From JASGDC01 sp047608145 (lineage in GTDB: Bacteria > Actinomycetota > Actinomycetes > Actinomycetales > Micrococcaceae), in contig JASGDC010000021.1 in the NCBI GenBank assembly GCA_047608145.1, forward strand, positions 96,701-160,700: DNA of 64,000 bases, given 5' to 3'. Of the stretch, positions 43,458 through 52,092 are shown in pieces. The translations under genes were made by a program, and so were the position numbers. The stretch's first letter is position 1, and every line of letters begins with the position of its first letter. A model generated the notes under the pieces. The model saw nothing but the letters and a program-made list of their open reading frames with translations. It had not been told where the DNA came from and searched no databases.

Positions 43458-44540
43458 ATGAAGACAGATGAAGCTTACGATGCGGTGAGTGCAGAAGAAA
43501 ATAAACTTGGAGTCGCCCGACGTACAGTAGCTAAAGGAGCTCTATGGTCTGCTCCAGTTATTGCAGGTGTCACAATGGTGCCAGCAGCTTCAGCAAATGA
43601 TCCAATTCCTAAACATATTCGTTTTGATCAACATCCTGATGTTGGTGGCGATGGGTTCCCAGAGACAGTTGGTCCAGGAAATAATATTGTGGCCCCTGAT
43701 GGCGAAGATCCTATTCAAGCTTTGCATCCAGGAGTACGTTTTAATACTTCCAAATTTCTACAAGGAGTTACTTTAAAGATTACCGATGAAGCTGGTAACC
43801 CAATCCCAGTAGGTGAAGTACAGCTTACAATTTTAAGTTTAGAGACTACTTTTGCTGGTGATGTGACCACTATTAAAATTCCTTTTGCAGCTGGTCATGC
43901 ACAGTTTGGTCGTTGGGACGAAAACCCTTTTATTAACAATGATCCACTAACTAACGGTGCAAATCGCGATGTTATTATTCGAGCGACAGTAGTAGGTTAT
44001 GAGGATGTACACACTGGTAATGGTGACCCACTTAACGGCCCAGATGCAAAGTGGGTATTAGGTAATGTATTTAAATGGGGCGATAACAACTTTGTAGAGC
44101 TAAGTCTAGGTTATACGAATCATTTTCCTTCTCATCCAGATTATATGATGGATAATTTCCAAGCAAAAGCAATTTATGCTGGTACGCAGTTTACGTTAAT
44201 GCATGATACTGATGGCTATGCGTGGACTTCGGGTGCTAATGGTTATGGTCAACTGGGTATTGGTTCTACTGTTGGTGTAAGTTATACTCCGGTAAAATTA
44301 ACTGATGGGTCTTGGCAAAAATTAGCTGTTTGTGCAGGGCATGTAATTGCTCTTGATATGAATGTGCAACTTTGGCCTTGGGGTTCTAATGCAACATGGG
44401 CTCTTGGTTTGGGTAGCTCTGGCCCAGCAGAAGGAACTACTGTGGTTCCTATGACAAAGGTGCCTTCTGCACCTGGTGTTAAGTGGGAAAATGTTTGCGA
44501 TGGTGGCTGGCAGTTCTCTGGTGCTATTCGCAGTAACTAA
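43458..44540 (+). CDS. Tat-exported surface protein 2 with RCC1-like repeats
   Basis: 360 aa from the ATG at 43458, supported by AGGGAG 9 nt upstream; ATG 43416 and TTG 43374 are in frame upstream. The signal is twin-arginine: LGVARRTVAKGALWSAPVIA followed by AxA at AASA. The motif order RR-x-V-x-K-x2-x-W-S/T-x-P-V is shared with surface protein 1. The family domain follows (VGYEDVHTGNGDPLNGPDAK). The C-terminal ~110 residues hold RCC1-type units (AWTSGANGYGQLGIGS; WPWGSNATWALGLGSS), which fold as beta-propeller blades. Only about two blades are present, so the propeller is incomplete. No wall-sorting signal. It ends at a strong terminator and is expressed alone. Confidence 0.82.
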   Translation: MKTDEAYDAVSAEENKLGVARRTVAKGALWSAPVIAGVTMVPAASANDPIPKHIRFDQHPDVGGDGFPETVGPGNNIVAPDGEDPIQALHPGVRFNTSKFLQGVTLKITDEAGNPIPVGEVQLTILSLETTFAGDVTTIKIPFAAGHAQFGRWDENPFINNDPLTNGANRDVIIRATVVGYEDVHTGNGDPLNGPDAKWVLGNVFKWGDNNFVELSLGYTNHFPSHPDYMMDNFQAKAIYAGTQFTLMHDTDGYAWTSGANGYGQLGIGSTVGVSYTPVKLTDGSWQKLAVCAGHVIALDMNVQLWPWGSNATWALGLGSSGPAEGTTVVPMTKVPSAPGVKWENVCDGGWQFSGAIRSN

Positions 44541-44579
44541 TAAGGTTTTACTCAGCAAGTAAAAATACAATATAAATAG

Positions 44580-44635
44580 CAATGCTGTAGGCATGACAAT
44601 ATCCCTAGGTTGTTTGCTTACAGCATTGTTTTTAT
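44580..44635 (+). terminator. terminator of surface protein gene 2
   Basis: CAATGCTGTAGGCA (44580-44593) pairs with TGCTTACAGCATTG (44615-44628, one G-U), then TTTTTAT. Confidence 0.88.
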
Positions 44636-44658
44636 GTCTTAAATATTTATATTGTTTC

Positions 44659-45207
44659 TTACTTAAAGATTGCTTTTAGCTCTACTGCATCTTCTAAGCC
44701 AAAACGACTATTTTTCACGACCGATTCCAGATTGTTTATAGCCGCCAAAAAGGAGCTTTTGGTGAATGTGCGCCACCATTAACATAGATATTTCCAGTGT
44801 GTAGTTGGCGGGCAACTTTTATTGCTTCTTCTTTAGGTTCTACCACTGCGCCAGATAGCCTGAAGATTGTATAGTTGGCGATAGTGATAGCTTCTTCCAC
44901 TCTTCCTCAAAAGAGAAATTTCAAATTCTTCTAGTGTTGCTTGAATTTCATTAATCGATAACGGAAGCTGCCCGTTTGTAGTGAAGTTAATGCTTGCACC
45001 TAATTCAGAAACAATTGTTTCTGCAAGCTCGTCTTTCCTACGTTTAATAATTTCTAATACTTTTCCAATGTGTTCTTTTCGTTTTTCTGGAGGCGTTGCA
45101 TTCCAGCGAGGAAAGGCTTGTTTGGCTGCTTTCACAGCTTTATTCACTTCTTCTTTATGGGCTTCGATTACTTCAGCAATCACTTCTTCGGTAGCTGGAT
45201 TAATCAC
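44659..45207 (-). pseudogene. aldehyde dehydrogenase remnant
   Basis: The N-terminal part reads VINPATEEVIAEVIEAHKEE and KRKEHIGKVLEIIKRRKDEL. After frame changes the extreme C-terminus is still readable: VARQLHTGNIYVNGGAHSP, APFGGYKQSGIGRE and RFGLEDAVELKAIFK. The whole catalytic core (~300 residues with the Cys and Glu) is gone. It is an NAD(P)-aldehyde dehydrogenase decayed by internal deletion and frameshift. Its start overlaps the end of the Abi remnant. Confidence 0.85.
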
Positions 45208-45966
45208 TTTTGAAAAGAAAAGATAGAAGTGTATTTTTAATGTTTACCGCTTCATTGGTGAATCCTCTGTTCTTCATTAGGAATACCAACAAAGACAAAA
45301 GTGTATATGAAGTAGCGTAATCTTTTATTTTTAAAGGGTTTAAATGAAGCAAAATAGCATTATAACTACAAAAATTTTCTAGAGAAATGCTTTTAGGCTT
45401 CGCAGTAGTCTTTTTATCCCATAGTCTTGCATGATGGGCGCAGATATTTCTTAGGATTCTTGCACAATTAAGTCAAGATTTAAAGAATGAGATATTTGTA
45501 TTACAACCATATTTTGCTGCTATTATTCGTTGCTGTTTTTCTGGAATAATTTCATATAAATCTTTAATTTCACCAAACTGTAGAAGTTCAACTAGTGCCC
45601 ATAATGGAATATTCCCATTATATTTCTGCTTATGATGCCTGACAATAGGACTATTCCTTTCTCTTTTAAAACTTTTCTCTTTAAAAGATTTATGTTTGCT
45701 AGCAATTTTGACACATTATCTATTTCACTATTTTCTGTATTTAATGTTTGGAGATACTTCTACGTGGTATGAAAGATCTGCTTTAAAGCAGAATCCATAT
45801 TTTTGGAATTTTCATTACGAAAAGGATATGCGTAACTTCTAATACGGTAGTACCCATAGGTTTCTATTTCGCTTATAAATTTTTCGGCATCTGGAAGGTT
45901 GCAAGTTTTTAGTTTTTCAATTTTTTGTTCTATAGAGAGCCATCTTTTCTTTATTATTTTATCCAT
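45200..45966 (-). pseudogene. Abi family (AbiD/AbiF-like) abortive-infection protein remnant
   Basis: The first 68 codons read KFISEIETYGYYRIRSYAYP, the AbiD/F N-terminus. A TAG stops it at 45760-45762. A one-base loss in an A run near 45703 changes frame, and then RHHKQKYNGNIPLWALVELL, FGEIKDLYEIIP and, after an in-frame TGA at 45473-45475, ILRNICAHHARLWDKK follow (LRNICAHHxRLW is the Abi_2 signature). The frame then stays open to 45200. Two nonsense codons and one frameshift make it dead. Such proteins stop phage growth by killing the infected cell. 45967-46218 holds a CCTCG/CGAGG stem and no gene. Confidence 0.85.
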
Positions 45967-46218
45967 AGAAACCCCTTAAAATAGTGGATAAAATACTGTG
46001 ACCCTCGCTAAGCTCTCAATCTAGAACGAGGGCCCCTGTTGTTTTATATCTTACCACTGCCAATAATTATGATGAATCTAGGAGCTTTATTTTTGTACCT
46101 AATGCATAAAATAATTTTGATGGAATCGATATAAATACGAATTAATCAGATAAAGACTATTCGTACTTGCTGGTTTTTGAATAGTAAAATCGTCATTAAT
46201 TACAGGTAAGCTAGATAT

Positions 46219-47052
46219 ATGACACAACCATTGCTAGCACATCAGACTTCAGCAGGGCGAATGTATTCGCGTTCCCCTGAAGAACCACCAAAAGTTCCGT
46301 CAATTACTACAATTATTTCCCAAGAAGATAAAGATTTGGGCGGTTGGCATGCACACATGGCGACTCAGGCTGTTATTAAAGACGAGCGTCTTGCCACTGC
46401 TGATTTGAATATGAGACGTCGAATTGCTCGTGAATCAGTATTCGCTTCTGAAACTTATCGTGATGGCGCAGCTGCACGTGGTGATCGCGTGCACTATTAT
46501 TGTGAACAATATTCAAAGAAGATTTTAGGTCTGGATAATGATTTGGAAGCTGCTTTGGAAAATTTGCAAAAGCGTGGTGAACAAGGCTTTGTACAGCAAT
46601 TTGAACAGTGGTTTAATATGTATAAAGTTGAGCCAGTTATGACTGAAGTTACTATTTGGAATGACAGTCTTGGCTATGCTGGTACTTTAGATTTAATTAC
46701 ACGAATTAATGGACGTTTGTGCATTGTTGATTACAAAACTAAGGGCACTGACCGTTCTGGAAAAATTAAACCGTTAAGCACTGATGTAGTGATGCAGTTA
46801 GCAGCTGGAGCACAAGCTGAGGAATACTACGAAGAAGAAGATGGCCAGTGGTATGACTGGCCTTTTGCAGAAGAGCCACTGTTAATTGCACTTGGTTTGG
46901 CGAATACTGACCATAAACCAGTAATAGTTAATCCAGAAGCATTACGCCCATATTGGTTGAAGTTCTGGAGCTTGAAGCAGGTTTGGGAAGCGAAACGTGC
47001 TACTAAAAAGATTGCTGAGCCGTTGCAACTGTTACCAGTTCCACCTCAATAG
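46219..47052 (+). CDS. PD-(D/E)XK nuclease superfamily protein
   Basis: 277 aa. The RecB/Cas4-like core is visible: PVMTEVTIWND (Glu), GYAGTLDLITRINGRL (Asp) and CIVDYKTKGTD (D-x-K), then VVMQLAAGAQAEEYY (Gln of the QhxxY motif). An N-terminal ~110-residue helical region (RRRIARESVFASETYRDGA) is family-specific. No Cys cluster, so not Cas4 or AddB-like. It probably cuts DNA ends; partner unknown. A TAAGCT box 6 nt before the ATG may be its -10. Confidence 0.78.
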   Translation: MTQPLLAHQTSAGRMYSRSPEEPPKVPSITTIISQEDKDLGGWHAHMATQAVIKDERLATADLNMRRRIARESVFASETYRDGAAARGDRVHYYCEQYSKKILGLDNDLEAALENLQKRGEQGFVQQFEQWFNMYKVEPVMTEVTIWNDSLGYAGTLDLITRINGRLCIVDYKTKGTDRSGKIKPLSTDVVMQLAAGAQAEEYYEEEDGQWYDWPFAEEPLLIALGLANTDHKPVIVNPEALRPYWLKFWSLKQVWEAKRATKKIAEPLQLLPVPPQ

Positions 47053-47226
47053 TTAGTGGATAATATTGCAAATTATGAGGTTCTAGGCATTTGTGTTTTG
47101 TTGGTTCTTAAAACAGGTCTAACATAAAGAATTGTAGAAATAAATTAATAGGGTCTATTTTTTTTAGATTCGTTTTAGTTGCTCGTATTTTGTTTGAGCA
47201 ACTTTGTATATTAGAAAGGAATTTTA

Positions 47227-48297
47227 ATGCGTGCAGCACGTTTTTATAACCGTGGGGATATACGTGTAGATGAAATTAAAAAACCAAAAGTAAAAGCTGG
47301 ACAAGTTGGTATTGACGTAGCTTGGTGTGGAATTTGTGGAACAGATCTTCACGAATTCATGGATGGTCCAATTTTCTGTCCGTCAGCTGATAACCCAAAC
47401 ACAGTAACGGGAGAAACTCCGCCAGTAACACTTGGACACGAAATGTCTGGTGTAGTAAACGAAGTCGGTGAAGGTGTTAAAAGCGTTAAAGTTGGCGATC
47501 ATGTAGTCGTAGAACCTTACATTCTTCCAGAGGGCACAGACACTGGCTCAGGCCAGAATTACCACCTAGATGAAGATATGAACTTCATTGGCTTAGGCGG
47601 TAACGGTGGCGGTCTTGGTGAAAAGATTGCTGTAGAGGAACGTTGGGTACACAAGATTCCAGAAGATATGCCACTAGATCAGGCAGCGCTAATTGAACCA
47701 CTTACTGTGGGTTACCATGCCGTTGATCGTGCTAATTTGCAGGAAGAAAGTGTAGCACTTGTCGTGGGTGCAGGTCCTATTGGTTTGTTGACTTCTGCAG
47801 TGTTGAAAGCTGAAGGCCACACAGTAATCATTAGCGAGCCTAGCTCATTGCGTTTGAAGAAAGCCAAAGAAACTGGCGTAGCAGATCACTTCATCAACCC
47901 AGCTGAAGACGATGTAGACGCTAAGGTAAAGGAAGTTGCTGGAAAAGGTGTTGATGTAGCGTTTGAATGTACTTCAGTGCAGCCTGGTTTCGATGCATGT
48001 CTAAACTCAGTGCGTAAGGGCGGTACTATCGTCGTAGTCGCAATCTGGGGCAAGCCTGCTAGCGTTGATATGGCTCAGTTGGTTATTAAAGAAGTTAACA
48101 TGGTTGGTACTATTGCATACTGCAACAATCACCCAGACACAATTAAGCTTGCTGCATCAGGCAAGATTGATCTTGATAAATTCATTACTGGCAAGATTGG
48201 TCTAGATCATTTGATTGATGAAGGTTTTGATACTTTGATTAATCGTAATGAGACTGCAGTAAAGATTTTGGTTTCTCCTTCGGGTAAAGGACTATAA
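47227..48297 (+). CDS. 2,3-butanediol dehydrogenase, zinc type
   Basis: 356 aa medium-chain dehydrogenase. Catalytic zinc residues are in AWCGICGTDLHEFMDGPIF and LGHEMSGVVNEVGEGV, and the coenzyme site in VALVVGAGPIGLLTSAVL. Actinobacterial and bacillar BDHs share the insertion CPSADNPNTVTGETPP. Unlike many alcohol dehydrogenases there is no four-Cys structural zinc loop. It interconverts acetoin and 2,3-butanediol with NAD. AGAAAGGA lies before the ATG and a terminator follows. Confidence 0.9.
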   Translation: MRAARFYNRGDIRVDEIKKPKVKAGQVGIDVAWCGICGTDLHEFMDGPIFCPSADNPNTVTGETPPVTLGHEMSGVVNEVGEGVKSVKVGDHVVVEPYILPEGTDTGSGQNYHLDEDMNFIGLGGNGGGLGEKIAVEERWVHKIPEDMPLDQAALIEPLTVGYHAVDRANLQEESVALVVGAGPIGLLTSAVLKAEGHTVIISEPSSLRLKKAKETGVADHFINPAEDDVDAKVKEVAGKGVDVAFECTSVQPGFDACLNSVRKGGTIVVVAIWGKPASVDMAQLVIKEVNMVGTIAYCNNHPDTIKLAASGKIDLDKFITGKIGLDHLIDEGFDTLINRNETAVKILVSPSGKGL

Positions 48298-48317
48298 ACT
48301 TCTTTATTTTCAAAAGG

Positions 48318-48352
48318 GCTGGCAAGTTTTCTTGCTGGCCTTTTGGCATTTA
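48318..48352 (+). terminator. terminator of the butanediol dehydrogenase gene
   Basis: AAAAGGGCTGGCAAG pairs with CTTGCTGGCCTTTT around TTTT, with one bulged base; T-rich sequence follows further on. Confidence 0.7.
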
Positions 48353-48465
48353 GCCTTTGTTTTGTAGTGAGATAGTGTGTTTAAACACGCTGCATTTACC
48401 GAAAGGCACTACAAGGCATCGTTGAAAATTAACAGTACAGTTATCATTTCCGGCACAATAACAAG

Positions 48466-48471
48466 TAAAAT
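48466..48471 (+). promoter_or_regulatory. -10 box of the def-fmt-rsmB-rpe operon
   Basis: TAAAAT with 7 nt to the ATG at 48479, which argues against the longer frame starting at 48377. Confidence 0.5.
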
Positions 48472-48478
48472 AAAACTA

Positions 48479-49036
48479 ATGAGTATTTTAGAGATTAGAA
48501 CCTTCGGCGACCCAGTACTTTTTAGTGTTGCTGATGAGGTTAAAAAGTTTGATGATAAGTTAAAGACTTTGATTGCTAACATGGTCGAGACAATGTTAAA
48601 AGTTGAAGGAGTGGGTCTTGCTGCGCCACAAGTTGGTGTTGGGCTACGCTTGTTTACTTATCATGTTGATGGTGAGATAGGTCATGTCATTAACCCAAAA
48701 CTTGAGATCAATGATAGCGAGCCACAGCATGAGTATGAAGGTTGTTTATCTGCACCGAGTTTGTCTTATGCGACTTCAAGACCAAACTTTTCTAAAGTTA
48801 CTGGTTTCGATCAAGATGGTAATGAGATTGAAGTTTCTGGCACTGGTTTAATGGCAAGAGTTTTACAGCATGAGTGCGATCACCTAGATGGCAAGCTATT
48901 TATCTCACGCTTAGAAAAAGAAAATCGCAAAGATGCGATGCAGAAACTACGTCAAGGTTACTACGACGCTAAGTCTAAAGTAGTGAAACGGCAGCGTAGT
49001 AGTGAAGTGTCGTCTAGTTTTTTCAAAGGAGCTTAA
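48479..49036 (+). CDS. def: peptide deformylase (second copy)
   Basis: 185 aa from the ATG at 48479. Motif 1 GVGLAAPQVG, motif 2 EGCLSAPSLS, motif 3 LQHECDHLDGKLF. Both copies (see 40359) keep all metal ligands. This one lies right before fmt, and the two genes run the formyl cycle. It starts the operon def-fmt-rsmB-rpe. Confidence 0.95.
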   Translation: MSILEIRTFGDPVLFSVADEVKKFDDKLKTLIANMVETMLKVEGVGLAAPQVGVGLRLFTYHVDGEIGHVINPKLEINDSEPQHEYEGCLSAPSLSYATSRPNFSKVTGFDQDGNEIEVSGTGLMARVLQHECDHLDGKLFISRLEKENRKDAMQKLRQGYYDAKSKVVKRQRSSEVSSSFFKGA

Positions 49037-49960
49037 TTGAAGATTTTATTTGCTGGAACTCCAGAAGTAGCAGTTCCTGCTTTGCAAACTTTGTTGGATT
49101 CCGGCAATGAAGTTGTAGGTGTTCTTACGCGTCCTGATGTGCCATTGGGACGTAAGAAAGTCATGACTGCATCCCCAATTGCACAATTAGCTGAAAGTAA
49201 AAAAATTCCAGTAATCAAAGCTACTAAAATCACTGATGAAGTATTGCAAGAACTTACTAGCTTTGATGCGGATTTGGCAGTGGTCGTAGCTTATGGTGCT
49301 TTGATTCCACAAAAAACATTAGCTGCTATTGAAAATGGTTGGATTAATATCCATTTCTCGTTACTGCCAAAGTATCGGGGAGCTGCTCCAGCACAGCGTG
49401 CGATTATGGCAGGGGATACCAAAACCGGTGTTTCTATCTTTGAGTTAGAAGCTGGAATGGACACTGGTCCGTTATACGCACAATGGGAAGTAGAGCTTCA
49501 TGATGATATTACTAGTGGTGAATTGCTAGAAACTCTTGCTGAAGATAGCACGGATAAATTGTTAGAAGTGATTGGTGACATTGCTGCTGGTAAAAAGCCG
49601 AAGCCACAGACTGGCGAAGCTACTAAAGCAGATAAACTAACTATTGAAGATGCACATATAGATTTTAATAAAGAGGCAAGGTTAGTGCAGCGCCAGATTA
49701 ATGGTGTTACTCCAGAGCCTGGTGCTTGGGCTTTGCTTGATGAAAAGCGTTTTAAAATTCATAAGAGTAAAATTTCTGTGGAAAATAACAACTTAGCTGC
49801 AGGAAAACTGGAATTTATTGCGAAAAAGCCAGCAAAACTATTGGTAGGCGCTGCAACTGGACCGCTTGAGTTACTTGAAGTGCAACCTTTTGGAAAGAAA
49901 CGTATGAATGCCACTGACTATGCTCGTGGCGCTGATTTAACGAATAAGGTGCTGACATGA
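49037..49960 (+). CDS. fmt: methionyl-tRNA formyltransferase
   Basis: 307 aa, TTG start directly after the def stop. KILFAGTPEVAVPALQTLL, VVAYGALIPQKTL and NIHFSLLPKYRGAAP with the catalytic Asn/His, plus MDTGPLYAQWEVEL with the Asp. The C-terminal OB-like domain binds tRNA. It formylates initiator Met-tRNA. The stop overlaps rsmB by 4 nt. Confidence 0.96.
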   Translation: MKILFAGTPEVAVPALQTLLDSGNEVVGVLTRPDVPLGRKKVMTASPIAQLAESKKIPVIKATKITDEVLQELTSFDADLAVVVAYGALIPQKTLAAIENGWINIHFSLLPKYRGAAPAQRAIMAGDTKTGVSIFELEAGMDTGPLYAQWEVELHDDITSGELLETLAEDSTDKLLEVIGDIAAGKKPKPQTGEATKADKLTIEDAHIDFNKEARLVQRQINGVTPEPGAWALLDEKRFKIHKSKISVENNNLAAGKLEFIAKKPAKLLVGAATGPLELLEVQPFGKKRMNATDYARGADLTNKVLT

Positions 49961-51384
49961 GTAAATCCCAAGTTAGCCATTCAAGATTAGCTGCGTATGA
50001 AGTATTGGCACAGGTTAGCGAAGAAGATGCTTATGCTAACTTAGCTTTACAAAAAGTGCTTAATCGTAAAAACCTTTCTGATGAAGATGCAGCTTTTACT
50101 ACAGAGCTTGTAAATGGCGCAATTCGTAATCAATTTTTCTATGAAAATATTTTGAAACAGGTTATAGACCGCCCACTTGACAGAGTTGATGAGAAAGTAC
50201 TGAATGTCCTCTACCTAGGTATTCATCAGCTACTAGGGATGCGTGTTTCTGACTATGCAGCTTTAGACCAAAGTGTTTCATTAGCTAAAAAAGTTGCTGG
50301 AGTAAGTACTGGTAGCTTCTTAAATGCGATTTTGCGCAATGTTTCTAGCAAAGGTCGCAGTGAATGGCTAGATGAAATTTTGAGAACTAAATCTGATCCG
50401 TTAGAACGGTTAGCAATCGAATATTCACATCCTACTTGGATTGTGCGCTCGTTAAAACAGAGCTTGATAATCAACGGTAGGAGCACTGAAGAATTACCTG
50501 ATTTGCTTGAAGCAGATAATTTAGCTCCAATTGTGAACTTGGTAGCGCTAGATGGCTTAGGTGATATTGAAGAAGCTTATGCAAAAGGTGCTGATATTAG
50601 TGAGCTAGTTGAAAATGCAGCCCTTTGGAAACAAGGCAACTTACGTAAACTTGAAGGTATCCGCAACAACACTATTCGAGTGCAAGATGTTGGTTCTCAA
50701 TTAATTGCTCGTGCTTTAGCGGAATTAGAGATATCAGGTAATGATGAGCGTTGGTTAGATTTGTGCGCTGGACCTGGAGGTAAAGCAGCGTTACTTGGTG
50801 CGTTAGCTGCTAAGCACAATGCTAAGTTAGTCGCTAATGAAGTGCAAAAACATCGTGCTGATTTAGTGAAATCTGCATTACGCCCATTGCCAAAAAAGAG
50901 TTTTGAAATACGAGTTGATGACGGTCGTAATTATGGCAAAAATCGGCCAGATTTTTATGACAAAGTGTTAGTTGATGCACCATGTACTGGTTTGGGAGCA
51001 TTGCGTCGACGCCCAGAAGCTAGGTGGCGTAAACAACTTTCAGATATTGCGACTTTGGTGCCATTGCAACAAGAATTACTGGAATCTGCTTACAAGGCTA
51101 TTCGTCTAGGTGGGGTAGTAGCTTATGTGACTTGTTCACCGCACATAGCAGAAACTCAGGGAATAGTGGATCAGTTCTTTAGTAAACATGCAGATGCAGA
51201 GTTGCTAGATACTATTACTGCTATTAAAGATGTAGCTGAGTCAGTTCTTACTGAAAATCCCCCAAGCAGTTTTGAACAGAAATTTTTACCAGCCAATACT
51301 GAAGGCACTACTGCGCAGCTATGGCCAGATGTGCATAAAACAGATGCAATGTTTTGTGCTTTCATCAGGAAAGGGAATAAATAA
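49957..51384 (+). CDS. rsmB: 16S rRNA m5C967 methyltransferase RsmB
   Basis: 475 aa. An N-terminal NusB-like domain (FTTELVNGAIRNQFFYENIL; VLNVLYLGIHQLL) is followed by the methyltransferase: WLDLCAGPGGKAALLGAL, the catalytic Cys in LVDAPCTGLGALRRRPEARW and the second Cys in AYVTCSPHIAETQ. It methylates C967 of 16S rRNA. Coupled to fmt and rpe. Confidence 0.94.
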   Translation: MSKSQVSHSRLAAYEVLAQVSEEDAYANLALQKVLNRKNLSDEDAAFTTELVNGAIRNQFFYENILKQVIDRPLDRVDEKVLNVLYLGIHQLLGMRVSDYAALDQSVSLAKKVAGVSTGSFLNAILRNVSSKGRSEWLDEILRTKSDPLERLAIEYSHPTWIVRSLKQSLIINGRSTEELPDLLEADNLAPIVNLVALDGLGDIEEAYAKGADISELVENAALWKQGNLRKLEGIRNNTIRVQDVGSQLIARALAELEISGNDERWLDLCAGPGGKAALLGALAAKHNAKLVANEVQKHRADLVKSALRPLPKKSFEIRVDDGRNYGKNRPDFYDKVLVDAPCTGLGALRRRPEARWRKQLSDIATLVPLQQELLESAYKAIRLGGVVAYVTCSPHIAETQGIVDQFFSKHADAELLDTITAIKDVAESVLTENPPSSFEQKFLPANTEGTTAQLWPDVHKTDAMFCAFIRKGNK

Positions 51385-52038
51385 ATGGAATTAACAAAAG
51401 CGCATATTAACCCAAGCATTTTATCTGCAGACTTTGCCAATCTCGAAGCTGAGTTAAAGGCAATTGCTACTGCTGATGCAGCTCATGTCGATGTGATGGA
51501 TAACCATTTCGTGCCTAATTTAACAATGGGGGCATCAATTGTGGAACGGATTAAGGCTGTTAGCCCCGTGCCTCTTGATATTCATTTGATGATTGAAGAC
51601 CCAGATAAGTGGGCACCAGCTTATGCAGAAATGGGGGCAGAATCAGTAACTTTCCACTATGAAGCAGCAAAAGATTACAAGTCATTAGCTAAAAATTTGC
51701 GTTCTCTTGGTGCAAAAAGTGCAGTTGCCTTAAAACCAGGTACAGATGCTGATGCAATTCTTAATGATTTAGACTTGTTCGATATGATTTTAGTTATGAC
51801 TGTAGAGCCTGGTTTTGGTGGGCAAAAATTTATGGCAGATATGATGCCGAAAGTGCAGAAACTTCGTAAAGCAATTGATGATCAACCGGGCAAGATTGCC
51901 CTAGAAGTTGATGGTGGAATTAACTTAGAAACTATTGAACAAGCAGCAGAAGCTGGTGCAGATGTGTTTGTAGCTGGTTCAGCGGTTTATAATGGTAATC
52001 CAGAAGCTGCAATTGCAGAGTTACGAAAAGCAATTTAG
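51385..52038 (+). CDS. rpe: ribulose-phosphate 3-epimerase
   Basis: 217 aa TIM barrel. AHVDVMDNHFVPNLTMGAS (metal His, Asp), DIHLMIEDPDKW, MTVEPGFGGQKFM and LEVDGGINLETIEQA give all metal and catalytic residues. It interconverts ribulose-5-P and xylulose-5-P. It begins directly after the rsmB stop. Confidence 0.96.
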   Translation: MELTKAHINPSILSADFANLEAELKAIATADAAHVDVMDNHFVPNLTMGASIVERIKAVSPVPLDIHLMIEDPDKWAPAYAEMGAESVTFHYEAAKDYKSLAKNLRSLGAKSAVALKPGTDADAILNDLDLFDMILVMTVEPGFGGQKFMADMMPKVQKLRKAIDDQPGKIALEVDGGINLETIEQAAEAGADVFVAGSAVYNGNPEAAIAELRKAI

Positions 52039-52092
52039 TTGTTAAACTAGATAAGTTAAGTATTTATTAAACAAAGAAAGTAAGGAGCTCCA

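Noticed and set aside
52039..52092. T-box or other leader before thrS
   Set aside because: The 54-nt gap is too short and holds only the ribosome site.
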